64,000 bases of DNA from contig NC_134576.1 of the NCBI RefSeq assembly GCF_050947875.1, positions 59,214,255 through 59,278,254 on the forward strand. The letters run 5' to 3'. The translations under genes were made by a program, and so were the position numbers. Of this stretch, positions 20,818 to 31,902 are shown in pieces; the first letter of the stretch is position 1; each line of letters starts with the position of its first letter. The stretch is from Dermacentor variabilis. Its lineage: Eukaryota > Arthropoda > Arachnida > Ixodida > Ixodidae. The notes under the pieces are model-generated. The model searched no databases, was not told where the DNA came from, and was given only the letters and a program-made list of their open reading frames with translations.

Positions 20818-21232
20818 TGTCACGTGGCAGTGAGGGTGAAGAAAGAAGCAATACGGTGGAATACAAAACTAGCTTTTATTGGGCGAACCTGTGCCTACAA
20901 AAGAGGCTACACTTATAGCACAACGATAGCGGCGAACACAGTCGGCGATCGTCGAGAATCTGATCAGCGGGTCAAGCGCGTCGGATTTTATACAGCAGTC
21001 ATCGAATGTTCCAGACTAATCGTTGGGAACCGTATGCCTTCTAGAAAATTCTACACCATTCGCGTCAAGCCATGAAATCAGATAACACAAGGTTCGTCGA
21101 CAACAGACAGCGGATAGAAGCATCGATAACTTTCCAGAAACTTAGGATACATGAAGGCGCGTCCCGCGCTGTGCGATAACACTTCTTGGGCGGCCAAACG
21201 TGGTCGCCCGATAAAGATAAGTACACGTGTCA
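20818..21232 (-). repeat. GYP-C 3' LTR
   Basis: 415 bp, TG...CA ends when read on the minus strand. It pairs with 26372-26786. A short GC-rich purine tract, AAGAGGCGGG on the minus strand (21245-21236), precedes it and is the candidate polypurine tract. Confidence 0.96.
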
Positions 21233-21337
21233 TTACCCGCCTCTTAAAAAGCATCGACCCGATGCTGCAAACAAACGAAAGTAATAAAAAAAAAAGAAGC
21301 ACTCGTAGCAAAGAAAACAACAAAGTAAGGAAGTTCG

Positions 21338-22608
21338 TCAGCGTCCATAAAACGGTTTGAGGCGAACCACGTGGACCACTTCACATCGTGCGCGGCGCCG
21401 CTGTGAATGCGAAATGCCGTCTGGCACGACCTCATAGTCCAGTGCGCCAATACGTCGGATGACCTTGTAGGGTCCGAAATAGCGTCGCAGTAGTTTCTCA
21501 CTGAGTCCTCGTCGGCGTATCGGGGTCCATACCCAAACACGGTCGCCGGGCTGGTACTCGACGAAGCGTCGTCGGAGATTGTAGTGTCGGCTGTCGGTCC
21601 TCTGCTGGTTCTTGATCCGCAGGCGGGCAAGCTGTCGGGCTTCTTCGGCGCGCTGGAGAAAGCTAGCGACATCAAGGTTCTCCTCGCCAGTGACGTGCGG
21701 CAGCATGGCGTCGAGTGTCGTCGTCGGGTTCCTGCCGTAGACCAGCTTGAACGGCGTGATCTGTGTTGTTTCTTGCACAGCCGTGTTGTAAGCGAATGTT
21801 ACGTACGGCAAGACGGCATCCCAGGTCTTGTGTTCGACGTCGACGTACATCGCTAGCATGTCGGCGAGGGTCTTATTCAGCCGCTCCGTAAGACCATTCG
21901 TCTGTGGGTGGTAGGCCGTTGTCCTCCTGTGCCTTGTCTGACTGTGTTTCAGAATGGCTTGAGTGAGCTCCGCTCTAAAGGCCGTTCCTCTGTCGATGAT
22001 GAGGACTTCTGGGGCGCCATGTCGCAGCAGGATGTTTTCGACAAAGAATTTCGCCACTTCGGCTGCGCTACCTTTCGGCAATGCTTTAGTTTCAGCGAAG
22101 CGGGTGAGGTAGTCCGTCGCCACGACGATCGACTTATTTCCGGTTGTTGACGTCGGAAAGGGTCCGAGCAAGTCCATCCCGATCTGCTGGAATGGTCGGC
22201 AAGGAGGCTCGATTGGCTGTAGTAATCCGGCTGGCCTTGTCGGCGGTGTCTTGCGTCGCTGACAATCTCGACATGTTCTGACATAACGGGCGACGTCGGC
22301 GGTCAGGTGCGGCCAATAATACTTTTCTTGTATCCTCGATAGTGTCCGGGAAAATCCGAGGTGTCCAGAGGTCGGATCGTCATGTAGGGCGTGCATACTT
22401 CTGGACGAAGTCCTGACGGGACAACAAGAAGGTAGTTGGCGCGAACTGGTGAGAAGTTCTTCTTTGCGAGTAGATTGTTTTGAAGCGTGAAGGAAGATAA
22501 TCCGCGCCTAAATGCCCTGGGGACGACGTCTGTGTGCCCTTCCAAATATTCGACGAGGCCTTTGAGCTCCGGGTCTGCCCGCTGCTGTTCAGCAGTCTTC
22601 CGCGCTTT
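21338..22608 (-). pseudogene. GYP-C integrase (catalytic triad intact, frameshifted)
   Basis: The main frame (22396-21338, 352 codons) holds an HHCC N-terminal domain (HDDPTSGHLG, CRDCQRRK), a core with Asp in MDLLGPFP, Asp in LIIDRGTAF and Glu in NGLTERL exactly 35 residues later (DD35E), and a GPY/F motif (YFGPYKVIRR) near the C-terminus. The upstream part (22608-22397) is in another frame: a single base seems to be missing at the EV/MHALHDD junction near 22397. A TGA at 22609-22611 separates it from RNase H. Confidence 0.9.
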
Positions 22609-23187
22609 TCATTCCAAGGAAGGCGTCGTCATTCTCGTCGTCTTGCGGCGGCGGGTCAATGGGGCGCGTGATAGGCTATCGGCATCGGAGTGTTTTCGTC
22701 CAGACTTGTAGGTTACAGTGATGTCGTATTCTTGTAGTCTGAGGCTCCACCGCGCCAGTCGTCCTGAAGGATCCTTCATATTCGCTAGCCAACACAACGC
22801 GTGATGGTCACTGACGACTTTGAATGGCCTGCCATAAAGATAAGGGCGAAATTTAGCTGTAGCCCAAACGATGGCGAGGCATTCCTTTTCGGTTGTAGAA
22901 TAGTTGCCTTCCGCTTTTGACAGCGACCGGCTAGCGTATGCTATCACCTGTTCGACTCCGTTTCTCCTCTGGACTAGACCGGCACCGAGGCCTAGGCTAC
23001 TGGCGTCAGTATGTATTTCTGTATCGGCGTACTCCTCGAAGTGCGCAAGTACCGGCGGCGACTGCATGCGTCGTTTGAGTTCTTCAAATGCATCAGCCTG
23101 CGGCGTTTTAGATTTGAAGTTAACATCACATTTTGTTAGGCGGGTCAATGGCTCGGCGATGCGTGAAAAGTCCTTGACAAAGCGCCT
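22609..23187 (-). pseudogene. GYP-C RNase H
   Basis: Same frame as RT, separated from it by one stop. Landmarks: [46 protein letters not shown] (here given in part), [18 protein letters not shown]. The RNase H acidic residues in HTDAS, TEKE and SDHH are all present. The stop is TAA at 23190-23188, from TAC (Tyr) in the family motif CAYYRRF; the domain ends at a TGA at 22611-22609. Confidence 0.9.
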
Positions 23188-23190
23188 TTA

Positions 23191-25116
23191 GTAGGCACAC
23201 ATGCCAAGCAATCTACGCACTGCCTTCTTGTTGATGGGTTGCGGGAACTGTGCGATTGCAGCCGTCTTTTGCGGGTCTGGGCGGACACCAGATTTGCTGA
23301 TTACGTGGCCTAGGCACAGAACCTCATCGTAAGCGAAGCGGCATTTTTCCGGTGTCAGAGTAAGCCCTGACGACTTGATGGCCTCTAGTACTGTCGCAAA
23401 CCGCTTGAGGTGATCGTCGAAATTTCCGGCGAAGACGACGACGTCATCCAAGTAAACGAGACAGGTCTGCCACTTCAATCCTGCTAATACCGTGTCCATG
23501 ACGCGCTGGAACGTTGCAGGCGCCGAGCACAGTCCGAATGGCATAACCTTGAATTCGTAGAGGCCGTCTGGGGTGATGAAGGCGGTCTTTTTGCGATCCT
23601 TTTCGTCGACTTCTATTTGCCAGTAGCCAGACTTGAGGTCCATCGATGAGAAGTTTTTAGCATAGCAGAGTCGATCCAATACGTCGTCTATCCGTGGGAG
23701 GGGGTATACGTCTTTCTTCGTGATTTTGTTCAATCGACGATAATCGACGCAGAAACGTAGGGTTCCGTCCTTTTTCTTCACTAAAACAACTGGAGACGCC
23801 CACGGGCTTTTCGACGGCTGGATGATGTCGCCGCGCAGCATTTCGTTGACTTGGTGTCTTATAGCTTCGCGTTCTCGCGTCGAAACTCTGTAAGGGCTCT
23901 GGCGGAGTGGTCGAGCGCACTCTTCGGTTATTATACGATGCTTTGCGACTGGTGTTTGTCGAATCCTCGATGACGTCGAAAAGCAGTCTTTGTATCGTCG
24001 AAGCAGACTTCTGAGCTGTTGCTGCTTAATCGCGGGGAGACTTGGATTTATGTCGAAGTCTGGCCCGGGAACTACGGTCGTCGGGGTAGATGCGACAGAA
24101 TCCGAGAGGACAAACGCATCGCTGGTTTCCTGAATTTCCTCGATGTATGCGATCGTTGTGCCCTTGTTGACGTGCTTGAACTCCTGGCTGAAGTTTGTCA
24201 GCAGCACTTTCGCGTTTCCTCCGTGCCGTCGAGCGATCCCTCTTGCGACGCAAATTTCACGGTCGAGTAGTAGACGTAGGTGGCCTTCGATGACGCCTTC
24301 TAAGTCAGCGGGTGTTTCGGTGCCGACCGAAATAATGATGCTGGAGCGAGGCGGGATGCTCACATGATCTTCGAGCACACTCAAGGCGTGGTGACTACGA
24401 GGGCTCTCCGGCGGTATCGCTTGATCTTCCGACAGTGTTATCGATTTCGACTTCATGTCGATGACTGCACCATGTTGATTCAGGAAGTCCATGCCGAGAA
24501 TGACGTCTCGGGAACACTGTTGGAGGATAACGAAGGTGGCAGGGTAAGTCCGATCATGAACGGTAATTCTTGCCGTGCAGATTCCAGTAGGCGTAATGAG
24601 GTGTCCTCCAGCAGTTCGAATTTGAGGGCCCTCCCATGCAGTCTTAACCTTCTTCAACTGGGCGGCGATGTGTCCACTCATTACGGAGTAATCGGCCCCT
24701 CTGTCGACTAAGGCAGTGACTGCGTGGCCGTCGAGAAGTACGTCGAGGTCGGTGGTTCTTTGTCTGGCGTTGCAGTTGGGTCATGGCGTGGGATCACGGC
24801 TGCGTCGCGTTGAACTGAAGCTGGAACGTCGCGTCGTCAAGCCACCTTTCGTCGGTGTAGTCTTGGCTTCCTGACTTCGTCGGGACGGCGGCGTGTCGTC
24901 ATTAGGTCGTCGAGATGGGTTCTTTGTCGTCTTCGTCGGCGGCGGAGGATCTTCGTCAGTTCGACGAACAGCAACCGCACCTCCATCGGTTGCTGCTTTT
25001 AGTTTTCCGGATATGGGCTCGCTGACCGGCCCCGGGCTGGGCCAGTGTATGGTCGGCGCTGTGGCGACAGGTAGCGGCCTGGTGACGGCTAACGGGACGG
25101 TCGTCGAGGGCTCCAT
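23191..25116 (-). pseudogene. GYP-C protease and reverse transcriptase
   Basis: One long frame, minus one relative to gag, overlapping the gag end by 28 bp and interrupted once by TGA at 24783-24781. After the stop come the protease loop (TALVDRGADYSVMS: Asp-Arg-Gly at 24705-24697 instead of D-T/S-G), ILGMDFL, and the full RT: VVLVKKKDGTLRFCVDYRRL, MPFGLCSAPATF, and the YLDDVVVF active site, intact. The -1 frame relation fits ribosomal frameshifting between gag and pol, which is common in this superfamily. No slippery site was verified. Confidence 0.9.
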
Positions 25117-26348
25117 TGAGTAGCGGCGAGGTAGTCGGCGATGTCACGTGGGCGCTCTCCAAGCTGTGGACGCGGCGCGTTGACGGCGAAACCTCGCAGT
25201 CCCATTTCCCGGTATGGACATCGTCGGTAGACGTGACCCGCTTCCCCGCAGTGGTAGCATAGCGGGTGGTGGTCAGGAGCGCGCCAAACGTCGGTCTTCC
25301 TCGGGTAGCTGCGCTGGGCGACGGGTGGGCGTGCTGGCGGCGGCGGCGGCGGTGGTCGACGGAATTGCGTCGTTGCAGGGCCCTGGCGTGGTCGCGGAGG
25401 TGGACCTTGACGGCGTGCGATGGCGGCGTATGTCATCGCTTCTGGCTGGGGCTGCGGTAATTGTGGTTGCAGCTCGGGAACTCCAAGCGATCGGTGCACC
25501 TCTTCTTTCACGATGTCGGCGATCGAAGCCACTTGGGGCTGCGATGAAGGCAGGACCTTGCGCAGTTCTTCGCGCACAATGGCCCTGATTGTCTCCTGAA
25601 GGTCGCCGGAATCCAGTCCTTGTATGGCGTACTGCGGCGTGAGCCTCTGGCGGTTATATTGCCGGGTGCGCATCTCCAGAGTTTTCTCGATCGTCGATGC
25701 CTCTGCAGAAAACTCAGCTACTGTCTTCGGCGGGTTACGAAAAAGTCCTGCGAATAGTTCTTGCTTGACGCCCCGCATCAGGAAGCGGGCTTTTTTCTCC
25801 TTTGACATTTCCGGGTCGGCGTGCCGGAAAAGACGGGCCATCTCCTCCGTGAAGATCGCGATCGTCTCGTTTGGCAGCTGCACTCTGGTTTCTAGTAGTG
25901 CTTGGGCTCGCTCATTTCGCACGACTCTTGTAAACGTTTGCAAGAAGCCGCTTCGGAACAGGTCCCACTTCGTTAAGGTGGCTTCTCGATTCTTGAACCA
26001 GGTCCTGGCGGCGTCTTCCAGTGCGAAATAGACATGCCGCAGCTTGTCGTCGCTGTCCCAACAGTTAAACGTAGCGACCCTCTCATACGTCTCGAGCCAG
26101 GTTTCCGGGTCCTCGAATGTTGATCCGCGGAATGTCGGAGGTTCCCTGGGCTGCTGCAGCACAATGGGGGACGCTGGGGCTGTCATTGGGGTTTCCTTGT
26201 CCACAATCTTCTTGGTCTTCTCAGGTAGAAGTCCGTGCTCCGGGGGCAGCTGTTGAAGACGGCGGCTTGCTCGATGCTCCGGGACTACGTTGGTGTTCTC
26301 TTTGTGGTCCGGGCTTGGATCACGGTTTGTCGGGGGCGTCCGGTACAT
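25089..26348 (-). CDS. GYP-C gag, open reading frame of 419 codons
   Basis: Gag structural polyprotein, apparently intact. Residues about 72-250 form the capsid-like region (FRGSTFEDPETWLETYERV, RTWFKNREATLTKWDLFRS). A Pro-rich stretch with PPPPPPP follows, then one CCHC knuckle CYHCGEAGHVYRRC near residue 365 with all zinc ligands. The ATG at 26348 lies 24 bp behind the 5' LTR. The product would assemble virus-like particles that package element RNA, but the linked pol is defective. Related sequence elsewhere in the window is limited to distant gag remnants. Confidence 0.92.
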   Translation of the reverse strand: MYRTPPTNRDPSPDHKENTNVVPEHRASRRLQQLPPEHGLLPEKTKKIVDKETPMTAPASPIVLQQPREPPTFRGSTFEDPETWLETYERVATFNCWDSDDKLRHVYFALEDAARTWFKNREATLTKWDLFRSGFLQTFTRVVRNERAQALLETRVQLPNETIAIFTEEMARLFRHADPEMSKEKKARFLMRGVKQELFAGLFRNPPKTVAEFSAEASTIEKTLEMRTRQYNRQRLTPQYAIQGLDSGDLQETIRAIVREELRKVLPSSQPQVASIADIVKEEVHRSLGVPELQPQLPQPQPEAMTYAAIARRQGPPPRPRQGPATTQFRRPPPPPPPARPPVAQRSYPRKTDVWRAPDHHPLCYHCGEAGHVYRRCPYREMGLRGFAVNAPRPQLGERPRDIADYLAATQWSPRRPSR

Positions 26349-26357
26349 GAACTAAAA

Positions 26358-26371
26358 GCACCTCCACCAGA
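26358..26371 (-). promoter_or_regulatory. GYP-C candidate primer-binding site
   Basis: Directly after the 5' LTR on the minus strand the sequence reads TCTGGTGGAGGTGC. TGG is the usual start of a primer-binding site (complement of tRNA CCA ends). The core TGGTGGAGGTG is shared with GYP-E (62849) and, with one added G, with GYP-D. The tRNA could not be identified. Confidence 0.6.
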
Positions 26372-26786
26372 TGTCACGTGGTAGTGACGGTGAAGAAAGA
26401 AGCAATACGGTGGAATACAAAACTACCTTTTATTGGGCGAACCTGTGCCCACAAAAGAGGCTACACTTATAGCACAACGATAGAGGCGAACACAGTCGGC
26501 GATCGTCGAGAATCTGATCAGCGGGTCAAGCGCGTCGGATTTTATACAGCAGTCATCGAATGTTCCAGACTAATCGTTGGGAACCGTATGCCTTCTAGAA
26601 AATTCTACACCATTCGCGTCAAGCGATGAAATCAGATAACACAAGGTTCGGCGACAACAGACAGCGGATAGAAGCATCGATAACTTTCCAGAAACTTCGG
26701 ATACATGAAGGCGCGTCCCGCGCTGTGCGATAACACTTGTTAGGCGGCCAAACGTGGTCGCCCGATAAAGATAAGTACACGTGTCA
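26372..26786 (-). repeat. GYP-C 5' LTR
   Basis: 415 bp; starts TGACACGTGTAC and ends CCACGTGACA on the minus strand. It should carry the promoter and polyadenylation signals of the element. About 10 substitutions, no indels, separate it from the 3' LTR. Confidence 0.96.
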
Positions 26787-26989
26787 ATATGAGTGAAGCG
26801 CCCCCCTCCCCCCCCCCCCCCCCCTTAGCCTATAGGGTTGTTTCTGGGCACGGTAAGTAAACGATGTTTGATAGATTGAATACCATAAAATAATTTCATA
26901 TAACATTGGTCAGTGCGATCTCAGTGAACGTATCGAAGCCATCATGAAACGTAATTCACAATGTTTATCGAGGTGCGTGCGCTCTTGGC
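26787..26989. other. Interval with a C-tract between GYP-C and LINE-2
   Basis: The sequence contains C6, T, C17 (26801-26824). Otherwise nothing is recognised. It separates the right LTR of GYP-C from the first coding traces of LINE-2. Confidence 0.5.
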
Positions 26990-28910
26990 TGTTGTAAAAA
27001 GAACGCTGAAGATGTGTGCCTTGAAGGAAATGTCGGTTTTGTCTCCAACACTGCTGATGCCCGTGCAGAACATTTATATTATGCATTTAGTTTTCAGCAC
27101 ACTTCAACCATAAGTAACCTCCCTGAACAATGCGGCACAGTGTACCCACTGTGCCGCATTGAGTCCATGAAGACATTCTTTTAAAATATATGAAGTGCCT
27201 CAAACAATGCGATTCTTCTGGCGCTGATAGTATCCCCAGCGCACTCTATTTTATACATGGAAGCATACTTGACTCTTTTCTCACAAGCATATATAACAGT
27301 TCCCTAAATTCTCGTACGTTTCTTGAATCTCCGAAGATTGCATGGGTAGTGCGCCTACGCAAATCGGGTGCTGTAGGTGCCACTAGTAACCACCATCGTA
27401 TTGCTATCCTCCGGACTGCGTGAAAAAAGCTCCATTTTCGATTGAATTTCCTCCTTTATATTCGGGCTAAGCGCATATTCTACATCAACAGCATCGCTTT
27501 GTGCCGGGGCGTTTCACAACCACAAATTGCAAACATTATCACCCATGCTTCCATTGTGATACATACAAGGAGCAAACTAGACGCTGTTTATTTTGACCTA
27601 AGTAGAACATTTTCTCTCATGAGTTGTTCATTACAGACCTCATGCAAATGGACATACCTTATTCCATCACTGTCCTAGTATCAGATTACCTAAGCAATAG
27701 GTCGTGCTTCGTTGGCATTAATAGACAGAGCTCTTAGCTAAGGGAACTCTAGCAAGGTTCCTGCATGATCATTTAATGGCCCACAACTATTCGTACTGTT
27801 CGTAAATGAGTGCGTCAGCAATTCAGTGCTCTTCATTCCTTCTATGTGTTGACAACTTAAAGCTGGTTAACGCTATCAACAGTGTTGACGACGGCATTTA
27901 CCTCGAGAAATGCTTTTTTTTCGCTTTCAAACTGGTACAGAGACAGTAAGCTACTCGTAAGTGCCTCCAAAAATATGGTGTTGTTATACGCGAAAAACCC
28001 CATGTGAGATTTTCATATACCTTTCGTCGTGCTCCACTGCCCAGGGTTGATGAGATGAAATGTCTTGGTGTGTAATTCGACAAAACGCTAAGCTTCTCGT
28101 CACACGTGAAATATTCGTAACAGCGTCCCATTCGCCCTCTTTGTATTGTTTGTCGTATATCTGATGACCTCCACTCCCCTCTTGCCTTTCTGAAATTTTA
28201 TTCTACTGTCTGCCTTCCAATTTTCGAGTATGCTTCTGGAGTGTGGGGTGGGTCATACAAAGTTAATTCTCACCTAAGTGTACGCTTTGAAATAAATATT
28301 TTCGAGAACTTATTACCCTTCTGGTGACCGTTAGCCAGCCCTCTAAAATATACCTCAACTCACAATTTTATGATCAAGATGTGTAAAATCAGACTTTCTG
28401 TTCCTGCATGTGGCGCTCCATAATATTATATATTGTCTGAAGCTTCTTGATGATGCGCAATATTACCACCCAAAAATTATACAACGTTCCGTGTTTGCCG
28501 CATGTCCTTTCTGCATTAGATACTTCTCCTAGGCTCCACTCGAAAAAACATGCAACACTTTTTGTGCCTCTATTGACATATTTCTTATTTTATCATTTCT
28601 GCTTGGTTAATGTTGATTATCATGGTGTATGCCTAGCTCCCTTTTACGTCCGGCTCCAGGTCGTGTGTTTCCCTGTTCCTTTCTGCTTTCCAATCTCACT
28701 TGGTTATGACGACCATATTTGCCACGCCTATGTTTCATCTCAAGTACTGCAACACCATATCTTGCAAAAAAAAAAGGTTTCTTCGTAATGTCTTTAATGC
28801 AAACCATGGAGCAACCACCAAACTCTCTTTCCTTGAAATGGGTATAGTCAAAATCCTTGATATGTATCAGTATAGCCTGAGGGTTCCTTTTAAAATCGAA
28901 AAAAAAATAC
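26990..28910 (+). mobile_element. LINE-2, left part (RT of a non-LTR element)
   Basis: On the plus strand a decayed RT: SSGADSIPSAL (the GxDxI block, 27210), VVRLRKSGAVGATSNHHRIAI, AVYFDLSRTFS (palm block A, where FDxxKAF is usual), LFVLFVNECVS, and toward the end KLSFLEMGIVKILDMYQYS. Stops and frame changes are frequent. The copy is interrupted at 28910 by GYP-D and resumes at 36475. Confidence 0.75.
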
Positions 28911-29099
28911 TTCCACGGGTATGAGACTAGCCGAAAGGGATAGGAAATTGTATTTACAAAATATACACAGAGAGATACGGCTGCAGGCTAGATTCCCGAA
29001 CAACACGAGCACCACTCTGATTGTCTTCACCGTCTTTCTGGCGCATTCTCTCATGCTCGGCAGGATGCGTGCTTGAGTGCGCGGGAATATTGCGTAACA
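28911..29099 (-). repeat. GYP-D 3' LTR
   Basis: Aligns with 36271-36474: shared blocks GGAAATTGTATTTACAAAATAT, ACGGCTGCAGGCTAGAT and TGCTCGGCAGGATGCGTG in the same order. The minus-strand start is TGTTACGC, preceded by the purine-rich CCGGTGGGGGTTTGA, a possible polypurine tract. Divergence from its partner is high, so the insertion is old. Confidence 0.85.
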
Positions 29100-29333
29100 T
29101 CAAACCCCCACCGGGGAGTGCGCCATCTGGGCACTTAAGGAGCAGTACGATCGTATCCGGCAACGTAATGCTTAAGTCAGGAGACGTGCACGATATCAGT
29201 GGCGGACGCGCCAGATGACCGACTCTCCGATGGAGCGATGTCGTACGTGACGTCAGTAATCTGGCGTAGGACCTTGTAATGCCCGGAGCAGCGGGAAAGA
29301 AGCTTTCACGACAAGCCAACGTGGCGGAGACAT

Positions 29334-30580
29334 TCAGAGGAGGACCAAAGAGCCTGAAGAGTAAATAACGACTTTGTGATAACGACCGTAGCGGGCCTTC
29401 TGGGACAGCTGGGAGGCATAGACACGATTACTTGCAATCTGGCCACCCGTTTCTACCCGAGAAGCTGCAACGCGGACATAGTCTGTAACTGGGTGCACAG
29501 GTGATGGTAAAAGAGTCTCGAAGGGCAATGTGGAATGGCGGGCAAACAAGAGATAAAAGGGGGGAAAGCCACTGATGTCATGGCGTGACGAGTTGTAGGC
29601 AAATGTCACACAAGGAAAGGTGCTGTCCCAATCATGGTGGCCTGAAAAAACGTATATCAAAGGCATTGTGGTCAGCGTGCCCTTGAGGCGCTCGCTAAGC
29701 CCATTGGTTTCTGGATGGTAGGAAGTGGTTAGCTTGTGACGTTTTGTAACACGAACGAACAATGTTGTCAACGACTTGGGACAGATATGAGCGACCATGG
29801 TTGGTCAGTAGGTGTATAGGAGCACCGTAGTGAATAATAACGTCGTAAAGGCGAAATCCTACAACATCAGTGGCACAGATTGTAGGCCGTCCCAGCGCAT
29901 AGCGCATCGTGTCGCGGAGTCCGTAGCTACGGAAATTCAGTTGTTCCAAGTCAGAGATGTTGCGAATGGCCCGATGAGATCAAGGCCGACGCGATAGAAG
30001 AGGACACCGGGAATGACCATAGGCTAAACTGGACCGGCTGGCGACAAGGATGGGTGCTTCCGGCACTGTGAGCACTCACAAGCAACAACTTATCGACGCA
30101 CAAGGCGGTGGAGGCCTGGGGAGAAGAACCAACGCTGAACGCGATTGTACGAGTTGCTCCGAGATGTCGAGCGGTGGGGGCGTCATAAAGCTTTTCGACA
30201 ACCGTGGAACGGAGTGTTTTGGGAACAACCAGGAGAAGATCTGGGTCATCGTAGCTGGCGTTGCATCTGTATAAGATTCTGTCACGAAGCACGAATAATT
30301 GTAGCGAAGGGGCCGAGTGATGAAAGCGTATGCGGTGGATAATTGACCGCAAATCGGCATGGCGGAGCTGTTCGTTGCGTATGTCGGTGAAACCCGATAT
30401 CGCTAAGACACAGAGCTCCGAATCGTGCGGTGACAAGACGGGAGAATCCACTGGATGACGGGATAGGCAATCGGCATCCTGGCGCAGTCTGCCAGGCTTG
30501 TAAGCGACATCGAATCTGTATTCTTGCAGTTTCAGTGCCCAGCGACGAAGACGTCCAGTCGCATCTTTGAGGAAAGACAA
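29334..30580 (-). pseudogene. GYP-D integrase (catalytic Asp to Asn)
   Basis: N-terminal H2C2 region in 30580-29951 (VPKTLRSTVVEKLYDAPTAR, HLGATRT), then a frame change and a core (29949-29695) with LLTNHGRSYLSQV: the second catalytic Asp of LLTDHGRS is Asn (29812-29810). The remaining core and C-terminus (29798-29334) carry NGLSERL with the catalytic Glu, and FAYNSSRHDISGF. Three frames are needed, so no protein is made. Confidence 0.85.
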
Positions 30581-30974
30581 CCAGCAAAGCGCGTGGTGGT
30601 CTGTGAAGACTGAAAACGTGCGGCCGAAGAAGTGTCGTCAAATGGTCGAAAATTTGTGCTGTGAAGAGGAAAGAAGGCGACTGGCATAGGCGATGAGGCG
30701 TCTCGGCCTTACTTTCGCTGCTGGGCTATAACAGCGAAGATGCCATGTCCATTGGGGTGGGTGCGAAGTTCAGTGAGGGCGGACGGGTCTAAATGGGCCA
30801 AGATGAGTGGTGACGTAAGTCGCGACCGTGTGATACGCACTGGCCTGTTCAGGACCCCATGTAAATGGCGGTTCCTTCTTCTATAGTAGCGTAAGTGGAC
30901 GGGCAACGTCGGCGGAGTGCTTCACAAAACATCGAAAAAAGGAGCAGAAGCCGACAAAGCTCCGTCCGATTGTA
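30450..30974 (-). pseudogene. GYP-D RNase H
   Basis: Minus strand blocks [55 protein letters not shown] and DADCLSR, with stops at the EREC position and a frame change around 30720. The upstream part (RSFVGFCSFFRCFVKHSADVARPLT) begins exactly behind the DNA-transposon insertion that ends at 30975. Confidence 0.8.
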
Positions 30975-31902
30975 TGATGTTTCACCTGGCGCGATTGGGG
31001 CGAAAAAAATCGTTCTGCAGCGCCCGTCGCAGAGCGATGTTTGCTGACAGCTTTCACATGCGTTTGCGGCAGCGCGATTTCTGTCGCAGCGATGCGCAAG
31101 TCTGCCTCCTGCTCAGGAAGTATCCATGCCTGCATCGTTAAATAAAAACAACATGGAAACTAGTGAAACATCTGAACTGTCCCATTAATGTTCGATAATA
31201 GAATAGGTACGTCATTTTTTAACGTTTAAAAGCATTGAGACTTCACGACAGCTTGCATATACGGTGAGTGAGAAGCTGCTGCACAAATCGCAAATCTAAG
31301 CATGTGGCTTGTGCGGCATCGGTGGGGTGGTTCCGTTTAGTATACCCTAGTTTCCTTGTGACTATGGTAGTCACAACCTTTTTTCCTGGATGAGTATTTG
31401 CTTTTGTCTATTAACAATTAAGCTACCATTGAATGTGCATGTACAAGTAGCAGGCTGAATTTGTAGCGATGAAGAGGTTGACGATGGTGGCGATCAACTG
31501 GGTATGTGCCTTATGTAGAAGCGGCGTCCTTCTCCCGACCGGGATAGCATGCGACTTCTCCTTTTAAACGAATTGTGCAGGCGGAAGAAAAGAAAAATGT
31601 TTATGAATCTCTTAAGCCCCAAACGTTGGTGGGCACTCCCTATTAGAACATAGCTAAAACTGGCGCGCGACATTGCTCCACAGCGCTACCAACGCGTAGA
31701 AAAACAGAAAAGCGGCCATTTTGAAGGCGCTTTGTTTCGTCACACATTGCCACGCGCACATCAAGCGGATTGCTGCGACTCAGCGACGGCGCGACCAACT
31801 TCTTAGAATCCAGTCGCGCAGAGCCCACGACGTCGCAGCGGTCGCTGAGTGACGGAATTCGCTGTTTCGCTGACTGAATATGGCGCCATGTGAAACAGTC
31901 TT
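30975..31902. mobile_element. DNA transposon or MITE no. 2 in GYP-D
   Basis: A 928-bp stretch that interrupts pol between the RT text PMPRSTK and the RNase H text RSFVGFC. The ends are inverted: left GATGTTTCACCTGGCGC, right (complement) GACTGTTTCACATGGCGC. The right end resembles that of the element at 32401-32932 (CTGTTTCACATG). A TTA flanks the right end, but no matching triplet is clear on the left. There is no transposase; it is non-autonomous. Confidence 0.7.

Larger units (their letters stand above)
20818..26786 (-). mobile_element. GYP-C: full-length Ty3/gypsy element with both LTRs
   Basis: A complete 5969-bp element on the minus strand: 5' LTR (26786-26372), primer site, gag, protease-RT-RNase H-integrase, polypurine tract, 3' LTR (21232-20818). 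The LTRs are 415 bp each and differ at about 10 positions by eye (near 97.6 per cent identity). LTR ends are TGACACGTG and CACGTGACA. Pol is in the frame -1 to gag. Three nonsense codons, one frameshift and a changed protease site make it defective. Flanking 5-mers AATGT and ATATG are not a perfect target duplication. It lies within CLCA intron 2. Confidence 0.97.

Noticed and set aside
20813..26791. Target duplication of GYP-C
   Set aside because: AATGT on the left and ATATG on the right do not match; a one-mismatch alignment needs an LTR base to be shared, so I do not claim it.
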